A stretch of 57,660 nucleotides of DNA from Amaricoccus sp. (GTDB lineage Bacteria > Pseudomonadota > Alphaproteobacteria > Rhodobacterales > Rhodobacteraceae): positions 1-57,660 of the forward strand of contig NZ_JAGOID010000007.1 in assembly GCF_017995835.1 (NCBI RefSeq), written 5' to 3'. A program made the translations under genes and the position numbers. Under the pieces are notes generated by a model. It did not search any database. It saw only the letters and a program-made list of their open reading frames with translations, and was not told where the DNA came from. This document shows positions 37,518 through 46,350 of this stretch, in pieces; within the stretch, counting starts at the first letter, position 1, and every line of letters starts with the position of its first letter.

Positions 37518-38114
37518 GAGGCCCCGCTCCCCGAGCAGACGCGTGCGGTCTACGAACGCGGCGCGGCGGCCTTCGACGCGACGAGACGGCGCGATCTGAC
37601 CGAGGCGGCCTGGCTCGTGCGTTTCCTTGCGCTGGCGCCGGAGGGACCGATCCTCGACCTCGGCTGCGGGGCGGGCGAGCCCGTCGCGGGCTGGCTGCTC
37701 GCGCAGGGGCGAGAGGTGGAGGGCGTCGACTTCGCCGCGCCGATGCTGGCGCGCGCACGGGCGCGGTTCCCGCAGGCGGTCTGGACGCTCGCCGACATAC
37801 GCCGCCTCGACCTCGGGCGGCGCTTCGCCGGGATCGTCGCCTGGGACAGTTTCTTTCACCTGACCGCGGAGGAGCAGCGGGCGACGCTGCCGCGCCTCGC
37901 CGCACATCTGCTGCCGGGCGGCGCGCTGCTCTTCACCGCCGGGCCCGACGCGGGCGTGGCGGTCGGAGCGGTGGACGGGCGGCCGGTCCATCACGCCAGC
38001 CTGTCGCCGGCCGGCTACGCCGCCTGCCTCGAGGCGTCGGGGCTGGTCGCGCGCGGCTTTCTCGCCGAGGATCCCGCCTGCGGCCGGTCGGTGTGGCTGG
38101 CCCGGCGGCGCTGA
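37503..38114 (+). CDS. Class I SAM-dependent methyltransferase
   Basis: This is a 203-residue methyltransferase with the SAM motif ILDLGCGAGEPVAGWLL near residue 52. An acidic motif II follows (VEGVDFAAPMLARA), and then VAWDSFFHLTAEEQR. It is similar to small methyltransferases of the UbiE/Tam type. The substrate is unknown. The only suitable start, ATG 37503, lies inside the repeat element, so the first residues (MSRRY) are encoded by the element's terminal repeat. There is no strong Shine-Dalgarno. Confidence 0.85.
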   Translation: MSRRYEAPLPEQTRAVYERGAAAFDATRRRDLTEAAWLVRFLALAPEGPILDLGCGAGEPVAGWLLAQGREVEGVDFAAPMLARARARFPQAVWTLADIRRLDLGRRFAGIVAWDSFFHLTAEEQRATLPRLAAHLLPGGALLFTAGPDAGVAVGAVDGRPVHHASLSPAGYAACLEASGLVARGFLAEDPACGRSVWLARRR

Positions 38115-38172
38115 GGCGTTGCGAGCGGACGTCGGGGCGCCTACCTCCCGGGAAGAAAGGGAGGACGCAGGC

Positions 38173-38646
38173 ATGAGCCGGGCATTCGTGAAGGAAGATG
38201 ACGGGGATCGCCCGGAGACATTGCCGGAGCTGCCGGTCAGCACGCTGCCGAACCTGGTGACGGCCCGCGGGCTCGACCTGATCGAGGCGCGGGTGGCGGA
38301 ACTCGAGGCGGCGCTGGCGGCGGAGACGGACGAGATCCGGCAGGCGCGGCTGAAGCGCGACCTGCGCTACTGGCGCGCCCGCAAGGCGACGGCGCGGCAC
38401 GTCGCGCCCGACCCGGCCGATCCGGCGGTCCAGTTCGGCAGCGTCGTCACCTACCTCGACGACGAGGGCGCGACGCGGACGGTCGCGATCGTCGGCGAGG
38501 ACGAGGCCGACCCGGCGACCGGGACGATTTCCTATGCCGCGCCGGTCGCCCGGGCCCTGACCGGGGCGCGGCCGGGCGACGCGGTGACGGTCACGCTGCG
38601 CGGCCGCCCGGTCGAGCTCGAGGTCGTCGAGGTCCGCAACCGGTAG
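38173..38646 (+). CDS. GreA/GreB-family transcription elongation factor
   Basis: This is a 157-residue protein with an N-terminal segment MSRAFVKEDDGDRPETLPELP and a coiled coil (LIEARVAELEAALAAETDEIRQARL). A C-terminal GreA/GreB FKBP-like domain starts near FGSVVTYLDDEG. Gre factors rescue backtracked RNA polymerase. The N-terminus is more like the GreB-like paralogues of alphaproteobacteria than true GreA. The start has GGGAGG 8 nt upstream. An ATG-less extension upstream is unlikely. It is 58 bp after the methyltransferase. Confidence 0.85.
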   Translation: MSRAFVKEDDGDRPETLPELPVSTLPNLVTARGLDLIEARVAELEAALAAETDEIRQARLKRDLRYWRARKATARHVAPDPADPAVQFGSVVTYLDDEGATRTVAIVGEDEADPATGTISYAAPVARALTGARPGDAVTVTLRGRPVELEVVEVRNR

Positions 38647-38666
38647 GGGCGGCGCACCGCCCGGTC

Positions 38667-39005
38667 TCAGATCGCGCGGATCAGCTTGCGTTCCAGCACG
38701 CGCAGCACCTGCCGCAGATCGCTGCCCCGGCGGAGAATCCGGCCGTCCATCGCGATGACGGCGTACTCGCCCTGGCGCCCGGCCAGCCGCGGGCGCTTCT
38801 CGATCCGGTAGAGCGGATGCTCGGCGGCGTGCCGGAACACCGAGAACACGGCGACGTCGCGCAGCATGGCGATGCCGTAGTCCCGCCAGAGGCCGGCCGC
38901 GACAAAGCGGCCGTAGAGGTCGAGGATCACCGCGAGTTCCCGGCGATGGAAGGCCACGCGGTCGGAAGGGCTCGGAAACGGGGCGATCTCGGTGCCGTGG
39001 ACCAT
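38667..39005 (-). CDS. DUF2794 domain-containing protein
   Basis: This is a 112-residue conserved protein, restricted largely to alphaproteobacteria. The block VAFHRRELAVILDLYGRFVAAGLWRDYGI and the segment PLYRIEKRPRLAGRQGEYAVI match the DUF2794 family. No function is known. It converges on the Gre-like gene, with 20 bp between the two stop codons. Confidence 0.85.
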   Translation of the reverse strand: MVHGTEIAPFPSPSDRVAFHRRELAVILDLYGRFVAAGLWRDYGIAMLRDVAVFSVFRHAAEHPLYRIEKRPRLAGRQGEYAVIAMDGRILRRGSDLRQVLRVLERKLIRAI

Positions 39006-39095
39006 GGCGGGAGCATGGCGGCGGCCCCGGACTTTGGCAAGCGCGCCGGCAGCGTGACGGCGAGTCCCGCTTCGAGCGGCGCGCGGTGGTGGCGA

Positions 39096-41114
39096 TCACC
39101 CGCGGCGGCGGCGGCGGCCTTCGCCGGAGCCGCCGGCGCCGAAGGCGACCTGGGGCAGCGGCGGCAGATGGGGGAAGGCGGCGGTCGCGTGCGGGATCGC
39201 GTTTGCCGCGACGAAATGCTCCTGGAAGCGCGGCTCGATCGCGGTCTCGACCTTGTGGATGCGCGTGACCAGCGCCTCGACCTCGCGGCGGGCGGCGGAG
39301 TTGAGCAGCGCGATGCGGGCGCCGGTGCCGGCGGCGTTGCCGGCGGAGGCCACCTTGGCGAGGTCGCAGTCGGGGATCATGCCGAGGATCATGGCGTGCT
39401 TCGGCGAGATATGCGCGCCGAAGGCGCCGGCGAGCACGATGCGGTCGACGGTGTCGACGCCGAGCTCGTCCATCAGCAGCCGGGCGCCGGCGTAGAGGGC
39501 GGACTTGCCGAGTTGGATGGCGCGGACGTCGCCCTGGGTGACGAGGATGCGCGGACCGGCCTCGCCGCCGTCGTGGACGAGGTAGGCGTGCGTGCGGCCC
39601 TCCGGCACGCAGCGGGCGGTCCCGGTCTGCTCGGCGGAGCCGATGAGGCCCGAGGCGTCGAGGATGCCCGCGAGACGCATCTCGGCGATCACCTCGATGA
39701 TGCCGGAGCCGCAGATGCCGGTGATCCCGGTCGCCGCGGTCGCCTCCGGGAAGCCGGGCTCGTCGGACCAGAGATCGCAGCCGATGACGCGGAACCGGGG
39801 CTCCCTGGTGACCGGGTCGATCTCGACGCGCTCGATGGCGCCCGGGGCGGCGCGCTGGCCGGAACTGATCTGCGCGCCCTCGAAGGCGGGGCCGGTGGGC
39901 GAGGAGCAGGCGAGCACGCGGCGGCGGTCGCCGAGCAGGATTTCGGCGTTGGTGCCGACGTCGACGATGAGCATCAGCTCGTCCGAGAGGTTCGGGCCCT
40001 CGGAGAGCGCCACCGCGGCGGCATCGGCGCCGACATGGCCGGCGATGCAGGGGAGCACATAGATGCGGGCGTCGGGGTGCATCGCGAGGTCGATCTCGGA
40101 GGCCCACAGGGTGAGCGCCGAGGCGGTGGCGAGCGCGAACGGGGCCTGGCCGAGCTCGACCGGGTCGATGCCGAGGAGGAGGTGGTGCATCACCGGGTTG
40201 CCGACGATCACCGCCTCCATGACCAGCTCGCGGGCGATGCCGGCCTCGGCCGCCGCCTGGGCGACGAGATCGTTGAGGGCGCCGCGGACGGCGCGGGTCA
40301 TCTGGCCGGCGCCGCCGGGGTTCAGCATGGCGTAGCTGACCCGGCTCATCAGGTCCTCGCCGAAGCGGATCTGCGGGTTCATCAGGCCCGCGGAGGCCCG
40401 CACCTCGCCGGTGACGAGGTCGCAGAGATGGCCGGCGATGGTGGTCGAGCCGAGGTCGATGGCGAGGCCGTAGATCGAGCCTTCGTAGAAGCCGGGCCAG
40501 ACGTGGAGGATGCGCGCCTCGCCGGAGCCGTCGCCGTGAAAGACGGCGCAGGTGACGCGCCAGTCGCCCTTGCGCAGCGCCGACTGGAGCATCTGGAGCG
40601 TGCGCAGGTCGCCCTTGACGTGGGCGAGGCCCCACTGGTCGAGCAGGGCGCGTTCCAGCCGTTCGAGGTCGCCGGAGGGTTCGTGCATGTCGGGCTCGGC
40701 CACCTCGACGAAGTAGAGGCGGGTGGCGGGATCCATGACGATCTGGCGGGCCTCGGCGCGCTTGCGCACGACCTGCTTGTGGACCTGGCTCTCGGGGGGG
40801 ACGTCGATGACGACGTCGCCGAGGATCTGCGCCTGGCAGCCGAGGCGGCGGCCGGGGATGAGGCCGCGCTTGGCATGGTAGCGTTCCTCGACGGGGTTCC
40901 AGGGTGAGAGCGCCTCCGCGGCGACGGTGACGCCGTGCTTGGGGAACTCGCCGAAGGCGGGGGTGATCTGGCACTTGGAGCAGATGCCGCGGCCGCCGCA
41001 GACGCTGTCGAGGTCGACGCCGAGCTGGCGGGCGGCGGTGAGGACGGGGGTTCCGCGCGCGACGTGGCCGCGCTTGCCCGAGGGGGTGAAGATGACGAGC
41101 GGGTCCTTGGTCAT
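39096..41114 (-). CDS. RACo-like ATP-dependent corrinoid reactivase (2Fe-2S ferredoxin plus ASKHA domain)
   Basis: Proteins of this group reduce the cobalt of inactive Co(II) corrinoid proteins with ATP, restoring B12-dependent methyltransferases. The 672-residue protein has an N-terminal ferredoxin-like domain. Its four Cys are at 39, 45, 48 and 93 (CGGRGICSKC, then RRLGCQAQ). A linker and a C-terminal sugar-kinase/actin-type ATPase domain follow, with GLAIDLGSTTIAGHL near 235 and later VDVGTNAEILLGD and CGSGIIEV. The family is DUF4445. No corrinoid protein or methyltransferase gene is adjacent. A cobaltochelatase subunit is 13 kb away. Confidence 0.88.
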   Translation of the reverse strand: MTKDPLVIFTPSGKRGHVARGTPVLTAARQLGVDLDSVCGGRGICSKCQITPAFGEFPKHGVTVAAEALSPWNPVEERYHAKRGLIPGRRLGCQAQILGDVVIDVPPESQVHKQVVRKRAEARQIVMDPATRLYFVEVAEPDMHEPSGDLERLERALLDQWGLAHVKGDLRTLQMLQSALRKGDWRVTCAVFHGDGSGEARILHVWPGFYEGSIYGLAIDLGSTTIAGHLCDLVTGEVRASAGLMNPQIRFGEDLMSRVSYAMLNPGGAGQMTRAVRGALNDLVAQAAAEAGIARELVMEAVIVGNPVMHHLLLGIDPVELGQAPFALATASALTLWASEIDLAMHPDARIYVLPCIAGHVGADAAAVALSEGPNLSDELMLIVDVGTNAEILLGDRRRVLACSSPTGPAFEGAQISSGQRAAPGAIERVEIDPVTREPRFRVIGCDLWSDEPGFPEATAATGITGICGSGIIEVIAEMRLAGILDASGLIGSAEQTGTARCVPEGRTHAYLVHDGGEAGPRILVTQGDVRAIQLGKSALYAGARLLMDELGVDTVDRIVLAGAFGAHISPKHAMILGMIPDCDLAKVASAGNAAGTGARIALLNSAARREVEALVTRIHKVETAIEPRFQEHFVAANAIPHATAAFPHLPPLPQVAFGAGGSGEGRRRRRG

Positions 41115-41243
41115 GGCTTGCCCCCGGGGATCCTGCCGGATGTAGCGGCTCGACGCGGCGGGCGGTAGGCCGAAGGCGGCGCATCCGGAGCGGGATGCGT
41201 CATGCGGTCGTCATCCTCCTGGAAAGGCAGCGAAAAGCGGGGG

Positions 41244-41289
41244 TGGAAAGCGGGTGGAATCCGGCTGGAAACCGGCTTGCCACTTCTTT
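41244..41289 (+). repeat. Short 11-bp-periodic array, copy 2 (TGGAA units ending in TTGCCACTT)
   Basis: TGGAA at 41244, 41255 and 41266, then TTGCCACTT at 41277, all in an exact 11-bp period. It matches the array at 23220 in unit sequence and in the final GGCTTGCCACTT. It lies 130 bp upstream of the corrinoid-activator ATG, on the side where its promoter should be. Confidence 0.5.
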
Positions 41290-41370
41290 GCGGACGGTTA
41301 ACCAACACGGGCGATTTTGCGGGCGGTTGTGCCAGCGCGATCCGTTCGGTCGGTACCGTGCGGGGATCTC

Positions 41371-41570
41371 TCCGATATCCCCGCCGATTTCGACCGTTGG
41401 CGAAATCGGCACGCGACTGCCCTTCCGAGGGCAGGCGCGTTCCGCGCCAGCCAGGGCAGCCGCGCGCCGATGCGAGCTTCGGAGATATCGGATGGCCCCT
41501 CGGCCCGCGCTTGCGGCGCGGGCCGACCGGATCGCGCGGGCGCCACTGGCGCCCGGCAAGTGCGATCCGG
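41371..41570. other. Highly structured intergenic block (nested perfect hairpins)
   Basis: Five hairpins are visible: GCCGATTTCG/CGAAATCGGC (41383-41410); CTGCCCT/AGGGCAG (41417-41434); GGCGCG/CGCGCC (41434-41448); an 11-bp stem from 41500 to 41526; and GGGCGCC/GGCGCCC (41538-41554). The last is inside CCGGATCGC/GCGATCCGG (41527-41570). TCCGATATC (41371) pairs with GATATCGGA (41484), enclosing the first three. Strand is undetermined. It could be a structured leader of the corrinoid-activator gene, an independent RNA, or a palindromic repeat cluster. Confidence 0.55.
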
Positions 41571-41646
41571 GGAGAAATCGGACGGGCGCACCCGGGAGGC
41601 TGCCCAGAGAGGGCCATTCCTGGGGGACGATCACCCGTAGGGCGTG

Positions 41647-44055
41647 TCAGCTCCGCAGGACGCCGCCGGTGGCCTTGGTCACGCTGGCGACGATGCGGGC
41701 GGAGGCGGTTTCGATCTCGGCCTCGGTGAGGGTCCGCTCGGTCGGCTGGAGGCGGACGGCGATGGCCAGCGACTTCTTGCCGGGGCCCATCTGCGCCTCG
41801 GCGCGGGGGCCGGCGAAGACGTCGAAGACCGAGACGCCGGCGACCAGCGCCTTGTCGGCGGCGCGGGCGGCCTTCAGCACCGCCTCGGCCTCGATCCGCT
41901 CGTCGAGCACGAAGGCGAAGTCGCGCTCGACCGCCGGCAGGTCGGAGACGACGAGCGCCGGTCGCGCCGTGCCGCGGGCGCGCGGGAAAGGCAGCGCCTC
42001 GAGCTCGAGCGTGAAGCCGACGGCCGGGCCGCGCAGGTCGAGGGCGGCGAGGACGCGCGGGTTGATCTCGCCGAAGACGGCGACGACGGTTTTCGGCCCA
42101 AGCGTCAGCACGCCGGAGCGGCCGGGGTGGAGCCAGTCCGGGGCATCGCGGCGCAGCATCAGGCCGGCGGGGGCGCCGATCGCGGCGAGCGCGGCCTCGG
42201 CGCCGGCGCGGGCGTCGGCGAGGTCGACCGGGCGGCGGGCGCCGAAGGGGTCGCGCGGGCCGGTGGCGCCGACGCGGATTCCGGTCGCGTGCAGGCGCTG
42301 CTCGCCCGGCTCGCCGCCGGGGAAGACGTGGCCGACCTCGAAGAGGCCGAAGTCGTTCGCGCCGCGCGCCTGGTTGCGCGCCGCCGCCGCGAGGAGGCCG
42401 GGCAGGAGGTCGGGGCGAAGGTGGCTCATCTCGGAGCTGATCGGGTTCTCGATGCGCACCGCCTCGCCGCCGCCGCCGAAGAGGCGCGCCGCCTTTTCGT
42501 CGATGAAGCTGTAGGTGACGCATTCGTGCAGGCCGGACGCGGCGATGCGGCGGCGGGCCTGGCTGGCGCGGCGCTGCATCGGCGTCTGCACCGGGCGGGC
42601 GACGCCGGGGGCGCGCGCCATCGGCCGGCCCTCGAGCCGGGACAGGCTGGCGATGCGGGCGATCTCCTCGACGAGGTCGGCCTCGCCGTGGACGTCGGGC
42701 CGCCACGACGGCGGCGCGACGACGAGTTCCTCGCCCTCGCGGTCGACGGCGAAGCCCAGCGCGACAAGGATGCGTTCCTGTTCCTCCGGGGCGATGTCGA
42801 GGCCGACGAGCGTGCCGACGCGGGAGAGGCGCAGGCGGTAGCTGCGCTCGGAGACCGGCGGGCGGCCGGCGATCTCGACCTCGGAGGGCTCGCCGCCGCA
42901 GAGATCGAGGATCATCCGCGTGGCGAGCTCGATGCCGGGGACGGCGGAGAGCGGGTCGACGCCGCGCTCGAAGCGATAGCGGGCGTCGGAGTTGATCCGG
43001 TGCCGCCGGCCGGTGCGGGCGGTGCGGATCGGGTCGAACCAGGCGCTCTCGAGAAGGACGTTCGTCGTCGCCTCGGTGACGCCGGTGCGCGCGCCGCCCA
43101 TCACGCCGCCGATCGACTCGGCGCCGTGGGCGTCGCAGACGAGGGTCTCCGAGCCGTCGAAGGCGTATTCCTTGTCGTCGAGCGCGACGAGGCGCTCGCC
43201 AGGGCGGGCGAGGCGGACGGTGATGGCCGAGCCGTTGATCTTGTCCGCGTCGAAGACGTGGAGCGGCCGGGCGCGGTCGCAGGTGATGAAGTTGGTGATG
43301 TCGACGAGCGCCGAGATCGGGCGCAGGCCGATGGCGTGCAGCCGGTCCTGAAGCCAGGCCGGCGAGGGGCCGTTCCTGACGCCGCGGATCAGCCGGCCGG
43401 CGAAGAGCGGGCAGGCCTCGGAGGCGACGTCGGGGGCGAGGTAGATCGCCACCGGGTTGGGGAAGGCGCCGGGAACGGGTTCGATCGTGGGTGTGACCAG
43501 CCGGCCGAGGCCGCGGGCGGCGAGGTCGCGGGCGATCCCGGCGACGGCGAGCGCGTCGGGGCGGTTCGGGGTGACGGCGATCTCGATCGTCGGGTCGAGC
43601 TTCGCCACGTCGACGAAGGCGGCGCCGACGGGGGCGTCCGCGTCGAGCTCGGCGATGCCGTCATGGGCCTCGGAGAGCTCCATCTCGCGTTCGGACAGCA
43701 TCATGCCCTGGCTCTCGACGCCGCGGATGGTGCCGACCTTGAGGGTCAGGTCGGTGCCGGGGATGTAGTCGCCGGGCATGGCGACGACGACCTTGATGCC
43801 GGCCCGCGCGTTCGGGGCGCCGCAGACGATCTGGCGTTCGCCGTCGCGGGTGGCGACGCGGCAGACGCGCAGGCGGTCGGCGTCGGGGTGCTGGACGGCC
43901 TCGATGACCTCACCGACGGTGAAGGCGGCGAGCTTGCGGCGCGGATCCTCGACGCCCTCGACCTCGAGCCCGAGGTCGGTGAGCGCGGCGGTGATCTCGT
44001 CGAGGCTCGCCTCGGTGTCGAGGTGCTCCCTGAGCCAGGAAAGGGTGAACTTCAT
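41647..44055 (-). CDS. pheT: Phenylalanyl-tRNA synthetase beta subunit
   Basis: PheT is the beta subunit of the alpha2-beta2 synthetase, responsible for tRNA binding and editing. The 802-residue protein has the N-terminal OB-fold tRNA-binding domain (VCRVATRDGERQIVCGAPN). It has the B3/B4 editing domain, a catalytic-like fold with RRHRINSDARYRFERGVDP, and a C-terminal anticodon-binding domain. The start MKFTLSWLREHLDTEASL is standard. pheS is not adjacent. lolD lies 75 bp upstream on the same strand, and pheT probably forms its own unit. Confidence 0.97.
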   Translation of the reverse strand: MKFTLSWLREHLDTEASLDEITAALTDLGLEVEGVEDPRRKLAAFTVGEVIEAVQHPDADRLRVCRVATRDGERQIVCGAPNARAGIKVVVAMPGDYIPGTDLTLKVGTIRGVESQGMMLSEREMELSEAHDGIAELDADAPVGAAFVDVAKLDPTIEIAVTPNRPDALAVAGIARDLAARGLGRLVTPTIEPVPGAFPNPVAIYLAPDVASEACPLFAGRLIRGVRNGPSPAWLQDRLHAIGLRPISALVDITNFITCDRARPLHVFDADKINGSAITVRLARPGERLVALDDKEYAFDGSETLVCDAHGAESIGGVMGGARTGVTEATTNVLLESAWFDPIRTARTGRRHRINSDARYRFERGVDPLSAVPGIELATRMILDLCGGEPSEVEIAGRPPVSERSYRLRLSRVGTLVGLDIAPEEQERILVALGFAVDREGEELVVAPPSWRPDVHGEADLVEEIARIASLSRLEGRPMARAPGVARPVQTPMQRRASQARRRIAASGLHECVTYSFIDEKAARLFGGGGEAVRIENPISSEMSHLRPDLLPGLLAAAARNQARGANDFGLFEVGHVFPGGEPGEQRLHATGIRVGATGPRDPFGARRPVDLADARAGAEAALAAIGAPAGLMLRRDAPDWLHPGRSGVLTLGPKTVVAVFGEINPRVLAALDLRGPAVGFTLELEALPFPRARGTARPALVVSDLPAVERDFAFVLDERIEAEAVLKAARAADKALVAGVSVFDVFAGPRAEAQMGPGKKSLAIAVRLQPTERTLTEAEIETASARIVASVTKATGGVLRS

Positions 44056-44130
44056 GGTCCCTCGCGCGCCGGGCGTGCCGTTTCGGCGCGGTTTAGGCGA
44101 AGCGCGCGCGAAGGGGAAGGGGCGGGGAAA

Positions 44131-44811
44131 TCAGGCCGGGACGATGCGGCCGGCGGCGAGGCGCAGGGTGCGGTCCATGCGGGCGGCGAGGTCGGGGTTG
44201 TGGGTGGCGATCAGCGCCGCGAGGCCGGTGGAGCGGACGAGGGCGAGCAGGACCTCGAAGACGTGGGACGAGGTCTCAGGGTCGAGGTTGCCGGTCGGTT
44301 CGTCGGCGAGGAGGACGCGGGGGCGGTTGGCGAGCGCGCGGCAGAAGGCGACGCGCTGCTGCTCGCCGCCGGACAGCTCGGCCGGACGATGCGCGGCGCG
44401 GGGGCCAAGGCCGACCTCGGCGAGAAGGGCGCCGGCGCGGGCCTCGGCGGCGGCGCGCGGGCTGCCGGCGGCGCGCTGGGGGAGCGCGACGTTCTCGCGG
44501 GCGCTGAACTCGGGGAGCAGGTGGTGGAACTGGTAGACGAAGCCGATGGTCTCGCGGCGCAGGCGGGTGCGGGCGGTCTCGTCGAGCGCGTGGGCCGGGC
44601 GGCCCTCGATGGCGATCTCGCCGGAGGTGGGGGCGTCGAGGAGGCCGGCGACGTGGAGGAGCGTCGACTTGCCGGCCCCCGAGGGCGCGACGAGGGCGAC
44701 GACCTCGCCGGCCGCCAGCGTGAGCGAGGCGCCGTCGAGGGCGACGACCTCGCCCGGCTGGCCGGGGTTGTAGACCTTGCGGACGCCCGAAAGGCGCAGG
44801 GCCTCACTCAT
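44131..44811 (-). CDS. lolD: Lipoprotein-releasing ABC transporter ATPase LolD
   Basis: LolD powers release of lipoproteins from the inner membrane to the periplasmic carrier LolA. The 226-residue ATPase has Walker [10 protein letters not shown], signature [11 protein letters not shown] and Walker [14 protein letters not shown]. The start [15 protein letters not shown] overlaps the lolC stop by 8 bp, so the two genes are co-translated. Confidence 0.94.
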   Translation of the reverse strand: MSEALRLSGVRKVYNPGQPGEVVALDGASLTLAAGEVVALVAPSGAGKSTLLHVAGLLDAPTSGEIAIEGRPAHALDETARTRLRRETIGFVYQFHHLLPEFSARENVALPQRAAGSPRAAAEARAGALLAEVGLGPRAAHRPAELSGGEQQRVAFCRALANRPRVLLADEPTGNLDPETSSHVFEVLLALVRSTGLAALIATHNPDLAARMDRTLRLAAGRIVPA

Positions 44812-46102
44812 AGCGCAGCGCCTCGACGGGGTTGAGGCGGGCGGCGTTGCGCGCGGGGGCGAGGGTGACGAGGAAGGAGAGGCCGAGCGCCATGGCGACG
44901 ACGGCGGCGACGTCGCCGGGGCGCAGGCGGGCGGGGATCTCGGTGAGGAAGCGGATCTCGGGGTTCCACACCGAGCCGCCGGCGACCCATTCGACCAGCG
45001 CCTGGATGTCCTGGATGTAGATGGCGAAGAGGCAGCCGAGGATGACGCCGAGCGCGGTGCCGGTCACGCCGATCAGCGCGCCGCAGAGGAAGAACACCCG
45101 CATGATCGAGCCGCGCGTGAGCCCCATCGTGCGCAGGATGCCGATGTCGCGGCCCTTGTTCTTCACCAGCATGACGAGGCCGGAGACGATGTTGAGCCCG
45201 GCGATCAGCACGACGAGAGAGAGGATGATGAACATCACCCGCCGCTCGACGTCGAGGGCGGAGAGGAAGGCGCCCGAGGCGTCGCGCCAGGTCCAGAGCA
45301 CGGCGCCGTCGCCGGCGGCCTCGGCCAGCGGCGCGCGCAGGGCGTCGACCTGCATCGGGTCGGCGACGAAGACCTCGATCTCGTCGGCGGCGCCGTCGCG
45401 GTCGAAGAAGGACTGGGCCTCGGCGAACGGCATGTAGACGCGGGTGCGGTCGATGTCGAAGCGGCCGACGCCGAAGATGTAAGTAACCTCGTAGTCGGAG
45501 ATGCGCGGCGAGGCCCCGAAGGGGGTGTCCATGCCCTCGGGCGAGATCAGGGTCACGACGTCGCCGACGGCGAGGCCGAGTTCGCGGGCGACGCCGGCGC
45601 CGATGGCGACGCCCGCGTCGAGGCGGGCGAGGTCGCCGAAACCGATCTCGGGACTGGCGACGAGCGGGACCTGCTCCAGATCCTCGGTCCGGGCGCCGAG
45701 GACCTCGACGCCGATGGCGCGGCCATGGGCCGAGGCCATGACCTGGCCGCGGACGAGCGGGCTCGCGCGGGTGACGCCGGGGACGGCGGCGAGGCGGGCG
45801 GCGAGCGCGTCATAGTCGCGCACCATGCGGTCGGGCTGGCCGTCCGGGCCGATTCCCGGCGTCTGGTAGATGGTGACATGGGCGTTCGCGCCGATGATGC
45901 GGTCGGTGAATTCCTCGCGAAAACCGATCATTACCGCCTGCACGACGATCAGCGTGGCGACGCCGAGCATGACGCCGATCAGCGCGTACCAGGCGATGAC
46001 CGACACGCCGCCCTCGCGCCGGCGGGCGCGCAGGTAGCGCCAGGCGATCTGCCACTCGAAGGCGGCGAAGGGGGGCGGGGGCGTCCGGGGGGCGTCGGTC
46101 AT
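44804..46102 (-). CDS. lolC: Lipoprotein-releasing transporter permease LolC/LolE
   Basis: This is the inner-membrane permease of the Lol system. The 432-residue protein has an N-terminal membrane segment after [21 protein letters not shown] and a large periplasmic domain (about 55-270). Three C-terminal membrane segments follow, with the FtsX-like block [17 protein letters not shown]. The ATG at 46102 ([12 protein letters not shown]) is chosen. Upstream frame extension to 46258 runs through the ATGCACA array and is not coding. The start is 140 bp from that array. Confidence 0.95.
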   Translation of the reverse strand: MTDAPRTPPPPFAAFEWQIAWRYLRARRREGGVSVIAWYALIGVMLGVATLIVVQAVMIGFREEFTDRIIGANAHVTIYQTPGIGPDGQPDRMVRDYDALAARLAAVPGVTRASPLVRGQVMASAHGRAIGVEVLGARTEDLEQVPLVASPEIGFGDLARLDAGVAIGAGVARELGLAVGDVVTLISPEGMDTPFGASPRISDYEVTYIFGVGRFDIDRTRVYMPFAEAQSFFDRDGAADEIEVFVADPMQVDALRAPLAEAAGDGAVLWTWRDASGAFLSALDVERRVMFIILSLVVLIAGLNIVSGLVMLVKNKGRDIGILRTMGLTRGSIMRVFFLCGALIGVTGTALGVILGCLFAIYIQDIQALVEWVAGGSVWNPEIRFLTEIPARLRPGDVAAVVAMALGLSFLVTLAPARNAARLNPVEALRYE

Positions 46103-46221
46103 GGCGCGCGGAACCTGCGAGGGGCGGTGCGGGAGGTCAAGGCACATTCCCGCAATCGCCCTCCCCGGAGGCGGAGCCGGCGGGATCCGGCGAGGCGGGG
46201 GCGAAGGGGGAAATTGGTGAG

Positions 46222-46283
46222 GGTTTACCGCCGCTTGGGCGATGCACAAGCCATGCACAGCCTATGCACAATGCGTATGCATG
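46222..46283 (+). repeat. ATGCACA 11-bp-periodic array, copy 2
   Basis: ATGCACA occurs at 46242, 46253 and 46264, an exact 11-bp period, followed by ATGCGTATGCATG. As in copy 1 the TTTA of a GGTTTA element lies 18 bp before the first unit. It is upstream of lolC, about 140 bp from its ATG, so it may bind a regulator. Copy 1 is beside rnpB. Confidence 0.6.
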
Positions 46284-46350
46284 ATCTGGCGCCGCCTGCC
46301 GCCCGAAGCCGCTGTGCCGGCGAGAAGCTGAAGGGCGCCATGAAAAAGCC

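Noticed and set aside
37933-41184. 1083-codon minus-strand frame
   Set aside because: It is an out-of-frame shadow of the RACo-like gene and neighbours, rich in R, P and H.
41535-41555. GCCACTG in the structured block resembling a cobalamin-riboswitch B12 box
   Set aside because: The heptamer is simply part of the GGGCGCC-ACT-GGCGCCC hairpin. The other conserved blocks of the riboswitch are missing on both strands.
41644-44835. 1063-codon plus-strand frame over pheT/lolD
   Set aside because: It is antisense to both genes and to their motifs, with low-complexity composition. It is a shadow frame.
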